Shown here: positions 10,599 through 19,196 of the stretch, piece by piece
How the letters are laid out: the number at the start of each line of letters is the position of its first letter
How positions within the stretch are numbered: position 1 is the first letter of the stretch
Assembly (NCBI RefSeq): GCF_014596465.1
Contig: NZ_MECK01000257.1
Coordinates: forward strand, 1 to 52,571
Source: Streptomyces sp. CBMA123
GTDB taxonomy: Bacteria; Actinomycetota; Actinomycetes; Streptomycetales; Streptomycetaceae
DNA: 52,571 bases
Reading direction: 5' to 3'
Notes under the pieces: model-generated
Seen by the model: only the letters and a program-made list of their open reading frames with translations
The model's database searches: none
Told to the model about the DNA's origin: nothing
Position numbers and translations under genes: made by a program

Positions 10599-12668
10599 AT
10601 GGACACTCTCCGCACCATGGCGGCCACCGCCTCGCCCGAGGAGGCCGCGCCGGGTGGCAGCCCCGGATCTCCGCCGCGCCCAGCGGGCAGACCGGCCCGC
10701 AGCCTGCCGTTCCTGGCCGGCGCGCTGCTCGCGTCCTGGCTGGTGCCCACCGCGCTGATCTCGGTCGGCCTCGGCTTCCTGGTCCTGCCGCTGCTGGTGC
10801 TGGCGGTCGCCGCGATCCTCCGGGTCGGCGGAGGGCTGCTCGACCGGCTGGTGGCGGCCGCCCTGGTCATCGCCGGCGGCGTGCTGGTGTTCGGTCTGCT
10901 GTTCTCGCTCTGGCCGTGGGGGATCGACCCCATCCCGACCTCCGGCGTGCTGTTCTCCGTGGTGGCCCTGACCGGCTGGCTGAGCCGCCGGGCGCCGAGG
11001 CTGCCGATGCGCTTCCGGCCCTCGGACCTGATGGTCGTCGGCACCGGCTACGTGATGTGGCACTACCTGCACAAGCCGTTGGTCGGCAAGGGGCCGGGCT
11101 GGCGGCTGGAGTTCCTCACCACCTCCGAGGACCGGCTCAACCACTTCTCCTACTTCGTCGGCATCGAGCACGTCGGCGGCTACAACTTCCTGCACCAGGA
11201 GGCCGCCAAGGCGTACATGATGTCCGGCGAGGGGGTGTACCCGCAGGGTTCGCACTTCCTGCTGGCCTGGATCGACTCGCTGTTCCGCTCCTCGGCGGAC
11301 CTGGGGTCGCCGCTGGACACCATGAACCGCTACCTGCTCTACGTCCTGGCCGCCTACGCGCTGCTCGGCGTGGCGCTGGTCTGGGCGGCCCGCTGGATCG
11401 GTGGCCCGCGGCTGCGCGGCTGGCGCACCGCGGCGGTGTGCGGGACGGTCGCGGCCCTGGTGTTCTCCAGCAACTACACCGACCTGGTGACGCACGGCTT
11501 CGACTCGACGGTCATCGGCCTGCTGATGGTGGCCCTGCTGACCGCCTTCCTGGTCCGCCCCGCACTGCGGACGCCGGACTTCCTGGTGCTCGCCGCGGCC
11601 GGTCTGATCACCGTCACCTACGTCTACAACCTGTTCGGCGCCGTCGCCGGGGTCGGCGTGGTGGCCGCACTGTTGGTCCACCGGCGGCGCCTGCGCCGCT
11701 CGCGCTGGCTGCTGTACGCCCTCGCCGGGGTCCTCACGCTGGGCCTGGCCGCCCTGCCGAGCGTGGTTTCGGTGCTCTCCGACCTGGACGTCGCCAGCAC
11801 GTCCAACCTGGGCGGGCCCAGTGTCGGGGCCGACCGGACGATCCTGGTCGGCGGCCTGCTGCTGGCCCTGCTGGCCGCGGCCGTGCCCGCCAACCGGCGC
11901 ACCGGCACCGGGCAGGCGCACCTGGCGGTGGTGATCGGCACGGGCGCGGTGATCTGCGGCTTCGCCTGGTGGCAGATGCACACCATCGGGCACGTCTCGT
12001 ACTACTTCGAGAAGCTGGCCGGCACCGGCGTGGTGGTCGCGCTGGTCTCGATCGGCGCGATCGGGCCGCTCCTGCGGGCCACCCCGCCCACCCGGGTCCC
12101 GGTGCTGCGGCGCCGGATCGGTGACGGCGTGCTCTCGGTGATCTCGGTGGCGACCGCGCTCAGCCTGTTCGCCGGGGTGCAGTGGGGGATGGAGTCCTTC
12201 AAGGCGGCTCCCACGGCCTGGCACCAGAACTCCCTGATGGCCTGGAGCCGGGGCGACTCCTGGAGCGACATCGGCCCGCGGGGCGGCGCCACCGTCCTGG
12301 GGGACCTCGACGGCATCCACGAGCCGATGATGGTGCTGTACTCCAACGACGACTACAAGAACCTGAAGTCCACCTGGGTGGCGGCCCTGCTGCGCGGGCG
12401 CGGCGGTGACATGCGGGCGCTCTACGAGACCCACTGGGTGAACATCGGCGCCGAGCCGCGCAAGGACGCGGAGCACGAGGCGGCGCTGGCCCACGTGAAG
12501 ACGGCCGCGGAGAAGCTCGGCCAGCCGATGACCGTGGTGGTCGCCGACCGGGCCACCGGCGAGCGGCTGCGCAAGGAGCTGACCGGCTTCCAGCCGCGGG
12601 TCACCGTGGTCGAGAAGCCGGGCAACAACTGGACCGAGCCGTGGAACCGGAGTTTCCCCGGGGACTGA
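10599..12668 (+). CDS. Large GT-C-like membrane protein of the glycan island
   Basis: The 689-residue product has a Pro-rich cytoplasmic start, about 12-14 hydrophobic segments between residues 38 and 560, and a soluble C-terminal domain of about 130 residues. A large first outer loop contains SED at about 176-178 and YPQGSHF at 214-220. The paralogues at 21268 and 23348 have YPPMF and YPPLF at the matching place. These features suggest a GT-C fold transferase that uses a polyprenyl-phosphate sugar outside the membrane; donor and acceptor are unknown. ATG 10599 was chosen because the frame upstream has poor codon bias; ATG 10617 is an alternative. It opens the island and is followed by a hairpin terminator. 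Confidence 0.75.
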   Translation: MDTLRTMAATASPEEAAPGGSPGSPPRPAGRPARSLPFLAGALLASWLVPTALISVGLGFLVLPLLVLAVAAILRVGGGLLDRLVAAALVIAGGVLVFGLLFSLWPWGIDPIPTSGVLFSVVALTGWLSRRAPRLPMRFRPSDLMVVGTGYVMWHYLHKPLVGKGPGWRLEFLTTSEDRLNHFSYFVGIEHVGGYNFLHQEAAKAYMMSGEGVYPQGSHFLLAWIDSLFRSSADLGSPLDTMNRYLLYVLAAYALLGVALVWAARWIGGPRLRGWRTAAVCGTVAALVFSSNYTDLVTHGFDSTVIGLLMVALLTAFLVRPALRTPDFLVLAAAGLITVTYVYNLFGAVAGVGVVAALLVHRRRLRRSRWLLYALAGVLTLGLAALPSVVSVLSDLDVASTSNLGGPSVGADRTILVGGLLLALLAAAVPANRRTGTGQAHLAVVIGTGAVICGFAWWQMHTIGHVSYYFEKLAGTGVVVALVSIGAIGPLLRATPPTRVPVLRRRIGDGVLSVISVATALSLFAGVQWGMESFKAAPTAWHQNSLMAWSRGDSWSDIGPRGGATVLGDLDGIHEPMMVLYSNDDYKNLKSTWVAALLRGRGGDMRALYETHWVNIGAEPRKDAEHEAALAHVKTAAEKLGQPMTVVVADRATGERLRKELTGFQPRVTVVEKPGNNWTEPWNRSFPGD

Positions 12669-12703
12669 TCAGGGACCCGGCGGTGCCGGAGTGACTGCAG
12701 GTG

Positions 12704-12732
12704 GGGGCACCGTCCGAGCCGGGCGGTGCCCC
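12704..12732 (+). terminator. Terminator after the GT-C gene
   Basis: GGGGCACCGTCC pairs with GGGCGGTGCCCC, a 12-bp stem with one U-G pair and loop GAGCC. It lies 35 bp after the stop of the upstream gene. A -10-like TATTGT at 12814-12819 between this hairpin and the next start suggests a new transcription unit. Confidence 0.7.
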
Positions 12733-12859
12733 GTCCGTTCTCCGGCCTCCGGCGCCGTCGAACCGATCTCACCCCGCACTCATCGGACTCATCGGGGGCT
12801 CACAACCGGCTGCTATTGTCGCCACGATCCAGCCCCACAGCGGAAAGCGGGACCAATTC

Positions 12860-13819
12860 ATGTCGACAGCGCCTCAGTTGTCGGTCGTCATGCCGATCTA
12901 CAACGAGCAGGACGCGCTTCCGCTGACCGTCGAGCGGCTGCGGCCGATCCTCGACGGGCTCGGGGTCGACTACGAGGTGGTCGGCGTCGACGACGGCAGT
13001 ACCGATGCCACTCCGGTGCTGATGCAGAAGATCCGGCAGGACTGGCCCCAGTTCCGGACCATCCGCTTCTCCCGCAACTCCGGCCACCAGGCCGCGCTCA
13101 AGGCGGGCCTGGACCGGGCGTTCGGCGACTACGTGGTGAGCATCGACGCGGACCTGCAGGACCCGCCGGAGAAGATCCCGGAGATGCTCGCGCTCGCCCG
13201 GGACGAGCAGCTCGACATCGTCTACGGCGTGCGCGGGGACCGCGGCAGCGACAGCTCCTTCAAGCGGCGCACGGCCGGCGCGTACTACTGGCTGATGCGC
13301 AAGCTCGTCGGCAAGCGGATGCCCAACCAGGCCGGCGACTACCGCCTGCTCAGCCGGGCGGCGGTGGATGCGCTCAAGGCGCTGCCCGAGCACCAGCCGG
13401 TCTACCGGCTCCTGGTGCCGTGGCTGGGCTTCCCCAGCGGCGAGGTGGTCTACGTCCGCGAGGAACGGGTGGCGGGCGCCACCCACTACCCGCTGGCCAA
13501 GATGGTGCGGCTCGCGCTGGACAGCATCACCAACTTCTCCGCCGCCCCGCTCCGGCTGGCCACCTACCTCGGCCTGGTGAGCTTCGTGGTCTGCATCGGG
13601 CTCGCGATCCACGCCACCGTCTCGTACGCGCTCGGGTCGACGGTGCCGGGCTGGTCCTCGCTGTTCATCGGGATGCTGTTCCTCGGCGGTGTGCAGCTGA
13701 TCTGCGTCGGGCTGCTGGGGGAGTACGTCGGCCGGATCTACTCGGCGGTGCAAGACCGCCCGGCCTACTTCATCGGGTACGACTCGGCGGAGGACCACGA
13801 GCGGGACCCGGGCCGGTGA
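12860..13819 (+). CDS. GT2 glycosyltransferase, DPM1/GtrB type
   Basis: The 319-residue protein has an N-terminal GT-A domain that begins LSVVMPIYNEQDAL. DDGSTD lies at about residues 44-49 and the metal-binding DAD at 96-98 sits inside SIDADLQDPPE. Two C-terminal membrane helices lie at about 233-255 and 265-290. This is the architecture of polyprenyl-phosphate glycosyltransferases (GtrB, ArnC, DPM1), which move a sugar from a nucleotide donor to polyprenyl phosphate on the inner face. The stop overlaps the GtrA-type gene in GTGA, and the two families usually work as a pair. ATG 12860 follows a GGAAAGCGGGA stretch. The sugar is not readable from sequence. Confidence 0.92.
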   Translation: MSTAPQLSVVMPIYNEQDALPLTVERLRPILDGLGVDYEVVGVDDGSTDATPVLMQKIRQDWPQFRTIRFSRNSGHQAALKAGLDRAFGDYVVSIDADLQDPPEKIPEMLALARDEQLDIVYGVRGDRGSDSSFKRRTAGAYYWLMRKLVGKRMPNQAGDYRLLSRAAVDALKALPEHQPVYRLLVPWLGFPSGEVVYVREERVAGATHYPLAKMVRLALDSITNFSAAPLRLATYLGLVSFVVCIGLAIHATVSYALGSTVPGWSSLFIGMLFLGGVQLICVGLLGEYVGRIYSAVQDRPAYFIGYDSAEDHERDPGR

Positions 13820-14241
13820 CCTTGACCGAGGAGTCTGCCGAGCCCGCCCCGAAGACCCGGCGGCAACTGCCGTCCTTCCTGGTCATCGGCGTCCTGAGCA
13901 CCCTCTTCTACCTGGGGCTGTTCGTCGCCGCGCGGTGGTTCACCAACCCGCAGGCGGCGAACCTGATCGCGCTGGCGGTCAGCGCGGTGGCCAATACGGC
14001 GGCCAACCGCCGCTTCACCTTCGGGGTCGTCGGCTCGAAGGGCATGGTCCGCGACCAACTGCAGGGCGCGGTGGCGTTCCTGATCGGGCTCGGCCTCAGC
14101 AGCGGTGCGCTGGCACTGCTCGACCTGGCGGTGCCGCACGCCTCCCGGATGGTCGAGGTGGCCGGGCTCGTCGTGGCGAACGGGCTGGCCACGCTGGCGC
14201 GGTTCGTCCTGCTCAAGCTGTGGGTGTTCCGGAACCGCTGA
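13816..14241 (+). CDS. GtrA-family membrane protein
   Basis: The 141-residue protein has four hydrophobic helices (about 20-40, 48-66, 82-102 and 113-133) and ends LLKLWVFRNR, the typical GtrA tail. GtrA proteins are proposed to help polyprenyl-phosphate-linked sugars cross the membrane; a mycobacterial relative, Rv3789, sits in the arabinogalactan locus. The GTG start overlaps the stop of the GtrB-type gene, so the two are translationally coupled. A bidirectional terminator follows. Together the pair would supply lipid-linked sugar to the GT-C proteins of the island. Confidence 0.92.
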   Translation: MTLTEESAEPAPKTRRQLPSFLVIGVLSTLFYLGLFVAARWFTNPQAANLIALAVSAVANTAANRRFTFGVVGSKGMVRDQLQGAVAFLIGLGLSSGALALLDLAVPHASRMVEVAGLVVANGLATLARFVLLKLWVFRNR

Positions 14242-14282
14242 GCGGGGCCGGACCGGCGCGCCGCGCCGGTACCGCATGCGAA

Positions 14283-14316
14283 GGAGGGGGCGCGTGCCGA
14301 TGCACGCGCCCCCTCC
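14283..14316. terminator. Bidirectional terminator between the GtrA-type gene and rfbC
   Basis: A perfect 15-bp stem GGAGGGGGCGCGTGC / GCACGCGCCCCCTCC with loop CGAT lies between two convergent genes, 41 bp after one stop and 19 bp after the other. It can serve both strands. Confidence 0.9.
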
Positions 14317-14335
14317 GGTCGGTCCCGGGTCGCCG

Positions 14336-14935
14336 TTACCGCACGTCGAGCGAGTCCGTGTAGGCCTTGCAGGCCTCGTAGGTCGGGAGCAGGCCGGAGG
14401 CGATGGCCTCCTTGAGGGAGGGCGCCGCCGCGTCGCGGGCGGAGAGCTGCGGAGCGTCGGCGGGCCACTCGATGCCGAGGTCCGGGTCCAGCGGGTGCAC
14501 GCCGTGCTCGCCGGTCGGGTTGTACGTCGCCGAGCAGAGGTAGGTCAGCGTGGCGTCGTCGGTGAGCGCGCAGAAGCCGTGACCGAGGCCCTCGGCGATG
14601 TAGACGGCCTTGCGCTCGGTGTCGTCCAGGCGCACGCCCTCCCAGCGGCCGAAGGTCGGCGAGCCGACCCGCAGGTCCACGATGACGTCCAGCACCGCGC
14701 CGCGGGTGCAGGCCACGTACTTGGCCTGGCCGGGCGGGACGTCGGCGAAGTGGATGCCGCGCACGACGTCCTTCGCGGAGAGCGACAGGTTGGCCTGCGC
14801 CAGGTTCAGCGGGTGGCCGACCACCTCGGCGAGCAGGTCGAAGCGGTACCACTCGGTGAAGTGGCCGCGCGGGTCGCCGTGCACCTGCGGGGTGATCTCG
14901 AAGGCGCCCTCGATGGAGAGCTCACGGAACTTCAC
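14336..14935 (-). CDS. rfbC: dTDP-4-dehydrorhamnose 3,5-epimerase
   Basis: The 199-residue cupin enzyme catalyses the third step of dTDP-L-rhamnose synthesis, epimerising C3 and C5 of dTDP-4-keto-6-deoxyglucose. The catalytic His62 lies in RGIHF, with Lys72 in AKYVACTRG, and Tyr132 is the conserved active-site tyrosine in LTYLCS. Length fits RmlC. The start overlaps the rfbA stop by 4 bp (ATGA), so rfbA and rfbC form a coupled minus-strand operon. The other two pathway genes are divergent at 15891 and 16865. I prefer RmlC to a 5-epimerase-only sugar enzyme because all four Rml genes are present. Confidence 0.93.
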   Translation of the reverse strand: MKFRELSIEGAFEITPQVHGDPRGHFTEWYRFDLLAEVVGHPLNLAQANLSLSAKDVVRGIHFADVPPGQAKYVACTRGAVLDVIVDLRVGSPTFGRWEGVRLDDTERKAVYIAEGLGHGFCALTDDATLTYLCSATYNPTGEHGVHPLDPDLGIEWPADAPQLSARDAAAPSLKEAIASGLLPTYEACKAYTDSLDVR

Positions 14936-15807
14936 CGGCCCGCCGCCTCGTCCAGCAGCGCCACCAGGTACTGGCCGTAGCCGCTCTTCAGCAGCCGCTC
15001 GGCGAGCTCGCGCAGCTGCGCGTCGTCGATCAGGCCGGCCCGCCAGACCGCCTCCTCGATGCAGCCGATCTTGAAGCCCTGGCGCTCCTCGATGACCCGG
15101 ACGAACTCCGACGCCTGCACCATCGAGACGAAGGTGCCGGTGTCCAGCCAGGCGGTGCCGCGGTCGAGGATGGTCACGTGGAGGTCGCCGGAGGTGAGGT
15201 ACGCCTCGTTGACGGCGGTGATCTCCAGCTCGCCGCGGGCGCTCGGCTTCAGGCCGCGGGCGATCTCGACCACCCGGTTGTCGTAGAAGTACAGGCCGGG
15301 GACGGCGTACCGGGACTTGGGCTCGGTCGGCTTCTCCTCGATCGAGATGACCTGGCCGTCCTCGTCGAACTCGACCACGCCGTACGCCGTCGGGTCCGCC
15401 ACGGGATAGGCGAAGACCCGGCCGCCCTTGGCGTCGGTGTGCTCCGAGAGCCGGGTGCCCAGGCCGCTGCCGTGGAAGATGTTGTCGCCGAGGATCAGCG
15501 CCACCGGCTCGTCGCCGATGAAGTCGGCGGCCAGCAGGAACGCCTGGGCGATGCCCTCGGGGCGCTCCTGGACGGCGTACTCCAGGCGGAGGCCGAGCTG
15601 GGAGCCGTCGCCCAGCAGGCGCTCGAACTGGTCCCGGTCGTTCGGGGTCGTGATGATCAGGATCTCGCTGATCCCCGCCATCACCAGGGTCGAGAGGGGG
15701 TAGTAGATCATCGGCTTGTCGAAGACCGGGAGGAGCTGCTTCGACACCGCTCGGGTCAGCGGCCAGAGCCGCGAGCCGGTGCCGCCGGCCAGAAGGATTC
15801 CACGCAT
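14932..15807 (-). CDS. rfbA: Glucose-1-phosphate thymidylyltransferase
   Basis: The 291-residue enzyme makes dTDP-glucose from glucose-1-phosphate and dTTP, the first step of the rhamnose pathway. It begins [16 protein letters not shown], the nucleotide-binding signature, followed by [17 protein letters not shown] and the metal-binding GDNIF. Length matches RmlA. I chose ATG 15807 instead of GTG 15816 because the family begins at MRGI and no ribosome-binding site fits the GTG. A TAGGGT hexamer ends 7 bp before the ATG, so the transcript may be leaderless. It is first in an operon with rfbC. Confidence 0.95.
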   Translation of the reverse strand: MRGILLAGGTGSRLWPLTRAVSKQLLPVFDKPMIYYPLSTLVMAGISEILIITTPNDRDQFERLLGDGSQLGLRLEYAVQERPEGIAQAFLLAADFIGDEPVALILGDNIFHGSGLGTRLSEHTDAKGGRVFAYPVADPTAYGVVEFDEDGQVISIEEKPTEPKSRYAVPGLYFYDNRVVEIARGLKPSARGELEITAVNEAYLTSGDLHVTILDRGTAWLDTGTFVSMVQASEFVRVIEERQGFKIGCIEEAVWRAGLIDDAQLRELAERLLKSGYGQYLVALLDEAAGR

Positions 15808-15890
15808 GGAGTGCACCCTATTCGAGTCCGAAGGGGCGGGTGAGGCCCGGGTCGGCGGGTCTCCGGCGCGCCGGTAGACTACGGCGTATT
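15808..15890. promoter_or_regulatory. Divergent rfbA/rfbB promoter region, probably leaderless on both sides
   Basis: The 83-bp spacer has a TAGACT hexamer at 15875-15880, 10 bp before the rfbB ATG, and on the minus strand TAGGGT at 15815-15820, 7 bp before the rfbA ATG. Both fit the TAnnnT pattern of -10 boxes placed so that transcription starts at or next to the start codon. Neither gene has a convincing ribosome-binding site. The -35 regions are weak. Confidence 0.5.
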
Positions 15891-16868
15891 ATGCGCATCC
15901 TCGTGACCGGCGGTGCCGGCTTCATCGGTTCTGAATTCGTTCGCCAGCTTCTCGGCGCCGACTCCACTGACCAGATCACCGTCTTCGACAAGCTCACCTA
16001 CTCGGGCGTCGAGGCCAACCTGGCACCGGTGGCGGGTCACAGCGGCTACTCCTTCGTCCGGGGGGACATCTGCGACGTCGACGCCGTCGACGCCGTGATG
16101 CCCGGCCACGACGTCGTGGTGCACTTCGCCGCCGAGTCCCACGTGGACCGGTCGATCGCTGGTGCCGGCCCGTTCGTGCTGACCAACGTCGTCGGCACCC
16201 AGGTCCTGCTGGACGCCGCCCGCAAGCACGGCGTGGGCCGCTTCGTCCACATCTCCACCGACGAGGTGTACGGCTCCATCAACGAGGGCTCCTGGACCGA
16301 GACCTGGCCGCTGGAGCCGAACTCCCCGTACTCGGCCTCCAAGGCCTCCTCCGACCTGCTCGCGCTGGCCTACCACCGCACCCACGGCATGGACGTCGTG
16401 GTGACGCGCTGCTCCAACAACTACGGGCACTACCAGTTCCCCGAGAAGGTCATCCCGCTCTTCACCACCAACCTGATCGACGGCAAGAAGGTCCCGCTGT
16501 ACGGCGACGGCGGCAACGTCCGCGACTGGCTGCACGTCTCGGACCACTGCCGGGGCATCGAGCTGGTCATGCGCGGCGGCCGCGCCGGCGAGGTCTACAA
16601 CATCGGCGGCGGCACCGAGGCGACCAACAAGGAGCTCACCGGCCTGCTGCTGGAGGCCGCCGGTGTCGGCTGGGAGATGGTCGAGCACGTCGCCGACCGC
16701 AAGGGCCACGACCTGCGCTACTCGATCGACATCAGCAAGATCCGCGAGGAGCTCGGCTACGAGCCGCAGGTCCGCTTCGAGGACGGCCTCGCCGCGACCA
16801 TCGCCTGGTACCGCGAGAACCGCGCCTGGTGGGAGCCGCTGAAGCAGAAGGCGGCGCTGCAGAAGTGA
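15891..16868 (+). CDS. rfbB: dTDP-glucose 4,6-dehydratase
   Basis: The 325-residue SDR-family enzyme converts dTDP-glucose to dTDP-4-keto-6-deoxyglucose with bound NAD. It has the glycine motif GGAGFIG at residues 7-13, the catalytic TDE at 123-125, and Tyr147 with Lys151 in YSASK. Length is typical of RmlB. ATG 15891 begins the conserved MRILVTGG; the extra residues possible upstream are not conserved. A TAGACT -10 box 10 bp before the ATG and no ribosome-binding site suggest a leaderless message. The stop overlaps the rfbD start. Confidence 0.95.
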   Translation: MRILVTGGAGFIGSEFVRQLLGADSTDQITVFDKLTYSGVEANLAPVAGHSGYSFVRGDICDVDAVDAVMPGHDVVVHFAAESHVDRSIAGAGPFVLTNVVGTQVLLDAARKHGVGRFVHISTDEVYGSINEGSWTETWPLEPNSPYSASKASSDLLALAYHRTHGMDVVVTRCSNNYGHYQFPEKVIPLFTTNLIDGKKVPLYGDGGNVRDWLHVSDHCRGIELVMRGGRAGEVYNIGGGTEATNKELTGLLLEAAGVGWEMVEHVADRKGHDLRYSIDISKIREELGYEPQVRFEDGLAATIAWYRENRAWWEPLKQKAALQK

Positions 16869-17800
16869 GCGACACCTCCTCGGGCCGGGTCCGCTGGCTC
16901 GTCACCGGCGCCGCCGGCATGCTCGGCCAGGACCTGCTGACGGTCCTCGCCGGTGACCCGACGGCCGAAGTGACCGCCCTCGGCCGCGCCGACCTCGACA
17001 TCACCGACGCGGAGGCCGTGCTGGCCGCTGTGGAGGGCCACGACATCGTGGTGAACTGCGCAGCCTGGACCGCGGTCGACGCGGCCGAGACCGAGGAGGA
17101 GGCCGCCACCGCCGTCAACGGCACCGGTGTGCGCCACCTCGCCGCCGCCTGCGCCAAGACCGGCGCCCGGATGCTCCAGGTGTCGACCGACTACGTGCTG
17201 CCCGGGGACGCCACCGAGCCGTACGCCGAGACCGCGCCGACCGGCCCGGTCAACGCGTACGGTCGCGGCAAGCTGGTCGGCGAGCAGGCCGTGGCGGAGC
17301 TGCTCCCGCAGCACGGCTACGTGGTGCGCACCGCCTGGCTGTACGGCGAGCACGGCAAGAACTTCGTCGCCACCATGCTGCGGCTCGCCGCCCAGCGCGA
17401 GACGCTGGATGTCGTCGACGACCAGCAGGGCCAGCCGACCTGGTCGCTGGCCCTGGCCCGGCAGCTCGTGGAGCTCGGCACCGCCGCGCTCGCCGGGCGC
17501 GCCCCGGCCGGGGTCTACCACGGCACCGCGGCCGGCCGGACGACCTGGTGCGGACTGGCGCGCGAGGCCTACCGGCTGAGCGGCCTCGCCCCGGAGCGGA
17601 TCCGTCCGACCACCTCCGCGGCGTACGTCACGCCCGCCGCCCGGCCCGCGTTCAGCGTGCTGGGCCACGACCGGTGGGCCGCGGCGGGCCTCAACCCGCA
17701 GCCGGACTGGCGCGAGCAACTCGCCGAGGCGCTCGGTACCCCCGTGTTCACCGAGTTGGCTGCCACGGCTCGGGCGATCGAGAGCGACAGACTGCAGTGA
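16865..17800 (+). CDS. rfbD: dTDP-4-dehydrorhamnose reductase
   Basis: The 311-residue SDR enzyme performs the last step, NAD(P)H reduction to dTDP-L-rhamnose. It has GAAGMLGQ at residues 15-22, STDY at 107-110, and Tyr132 with Lys136 in YGRGK. The STDYVLPGD segment replaces the more usual STDYVFDG, a mild variation at the loop after the active site. The GTG start overlaps the rfbB stop, and the stop overlaps the flippase start, so three genes are chained by 4-bp overlaps. This ties rhamnose supply directly to the export and transfer genes that follow. Confidence 0.92.
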   Translation: MSDTSSGRVRWLVTGAAGMLGQDLLTVLAGDPTAEVTALGRADLDITDAEAVLAAVEGHDIVVNCAAWTAVDAAETEEEAATAVNGTGVRHLAAACAKTGARMLQVSTDYVLPGDATEPYAETAPTGPVNAYGRGKLVGEQAVAELLPQHGYVVRTAWLYGEHGKNFVATMLRLAAQRETLDVVDDQQGQPTWSLALARQLVELGTAALAGRAPAGVYHGTAAGRTTWCGLAREAYRLSGLAPERIRPTTSAAYVTPAARPAFSVLGHDRWAAAGLNPQPDWREQLAEALGTPVFTELAATARAIESDRLQ

Positions 17801-19128
17801 GGAATCCGCTGGCCAAGGTAGCCGCCGCGCTGCCGCCGGGAACCCTGGCGGTGGCGGGCGGCACTGTCGTGCTGGGCGCGGCTTCGTACATCCACCTCGG
17901 TGTGGCGGGCCACAGCCTCTCGGTCGACGACATGGCGAACGTGTCCCTGCTGTGGACCATCGTGATGTCCGTCGGCATCGGCGTCTTCTTCCCGATCGAG
18001 CAGGAGCTGACCCGGATCGTCGCGGCCCGCGCCGCGCTCGGGCACGGTGCCGCCCCGGTGCTGCGCCGCGCCACCCTGCTGACCGCCGGGATCCTCGCCA
18101 CCGTGCTGCTGGCGCTCGGGATCGGAGCCCGGCCGATCGCCGACGCCATGTTCCACGGGGACCGCTCGCTGGTGCTGGCACTGGGCGGCGCCTTCCTCGG
18201 CATGGCGGTCTGCTACCTCACCCGCGGTGTGCTGGCCGGCCTCGGCCGGTTCGGCGCGTACGGCACTCAGCTGGGCATCGACGGCGGCCTGCGGATCGGG
18301 CTCGCCGCGGGCGCCGCGGTCGGCGGGGTGCACTCGGCGCTGGCCTTCAGCCTGATCCTGGCCGTCGCACCGGTCGCGGCCACCCTGCTGACCCTGCCGC
18401 CGCTGTTCCGGGCCGTCCGGCCCGGCCCACGGGTGCCGTGGTCGGAGCTCTGCTCCGGGCTCGGCCTGCTGATCTGCTCGACCCTGCTCTCCCAGGTCGT
18501 GGTGAACGCCGCCGTGGTGAGCACCAAGCTGCTCGCTCCCTCGAACTCCGCCCTGATCGCCGCGCTGCTCAACGCGCTGGTGCTGGCCCGAGTCCCGCTG
18601 TTCGTGTTCGGATCGCTCCAGGCCTCGTTGCTGAGCGGGCTGTCCTCGGCGATCGCGGTCGGCGACCGTGCGGCCTTCACCGGTATGCTCCGCCGGATCG
18701 GCCTCGTGGTCGGCGGCCTCGGCGTGCTCGGCGGGATCCCGGCGGTGGCACTCGGCCCCTGGCTGATCCAGGTGCTCTTCAGCGCCAAGCCGGTGCTCGG
18801 CTGCCTGGACTTCTTCTGGATGTCCGCCGGCACCGTGGCGTACATGTTCGCGATGGTGCTCGGTCAGGCGCTGATGGTATTCAAGCGTCACAACCTGCAG
18901 TTGCTCTGTTGGGCGGTCGGCACCGCGTTCCTCGCCGGCGTCACCTTCCTGCCCGGCGACGTGGCCACCCGCGTGGTCGTGGCCTACACGGCAGGATCGG
19001 TGGTCACGGTGCTCGGTATGCTGGCTGCGCTCAGGCGCAGCTTCCCCGGTTCGACGGCGACCGACACCGTGCGGAGCACATCGGAGCAGGCCGCACCCTC
19101 CGCGACTGCCGGGGTGGTCGGCGAATGA
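17797..19128 (+). CDS. Polysaccharide-type flippase, MOP superfamily (Wzx-like)
   Basis: The 443-residue protein has about 12-14 hydrophobic helices and no soluble domain beyond a 30-residue polar tail, the layout of Wzx/MurJ-type lipid-linked glycan flippases. Segments such as FFPIEQELTR after helix 2 and LTRGVLAGLGRF in the middle are typical of actinobacterial polysaccharide biosynthesis proteins annotated this way. The GTG start overlaps rfbD by 4 bp. It would carry undecaprenyl- or decaprenyl-linked glycan across the membrane. A true substrate cannot be inferred, and a MurJ-like role is unlikely given the setting. Confidence 0.82.
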   Translation: MRNPLAKVAAALPPGTLAVAGGTVVLGAASYIHLGVAGHSLSVDDMANVSLLWTIVMSVGIGVFFPIEQELTRIVAARAALGHGAAPVLRRATLLTAGILATVLLALGIGARPIADAMFHGDRSLVLALGGAFLGMAVCYLTRGVLAGLGRFGAYGTQLGIDGGLRIGLAAGAAVGGVHSALAFSLILAVAPVAATLLTLPPLFRAVRPGPRVPWSELCSGLGLLICSTLLSQVVVNAAVVSTKLLAPSNSALIAALLNALVLARVPLFVFGSLQASLLSGLSSAIAVGDRAAFTGMLRRIGLVVGGLGVLGGIPAVALGPWLIQVLFSAKPVLGCLDFFWMSAGTVAYMFAMVLGQALMVFKRHNLQLLCWAVGTAFLAGVTFLPGDVATRVVVAYTAGSVVTVLGMLAALRRSFPGSTATDTVRSTSEQAAPSATAGVVGE

Positions 19129-19196
19129 CCGCACCGCCCCGCAACATACAGATTGCCGCGCACGAGCGCGGGAGACACCCCGAACATGGAGCCCCC

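Noticed and set aside
15808..15816. GTG 15816 as start of rfbA
   Set aside because: No ribosome-binding site fits and the family begins at the ATG at 15807.
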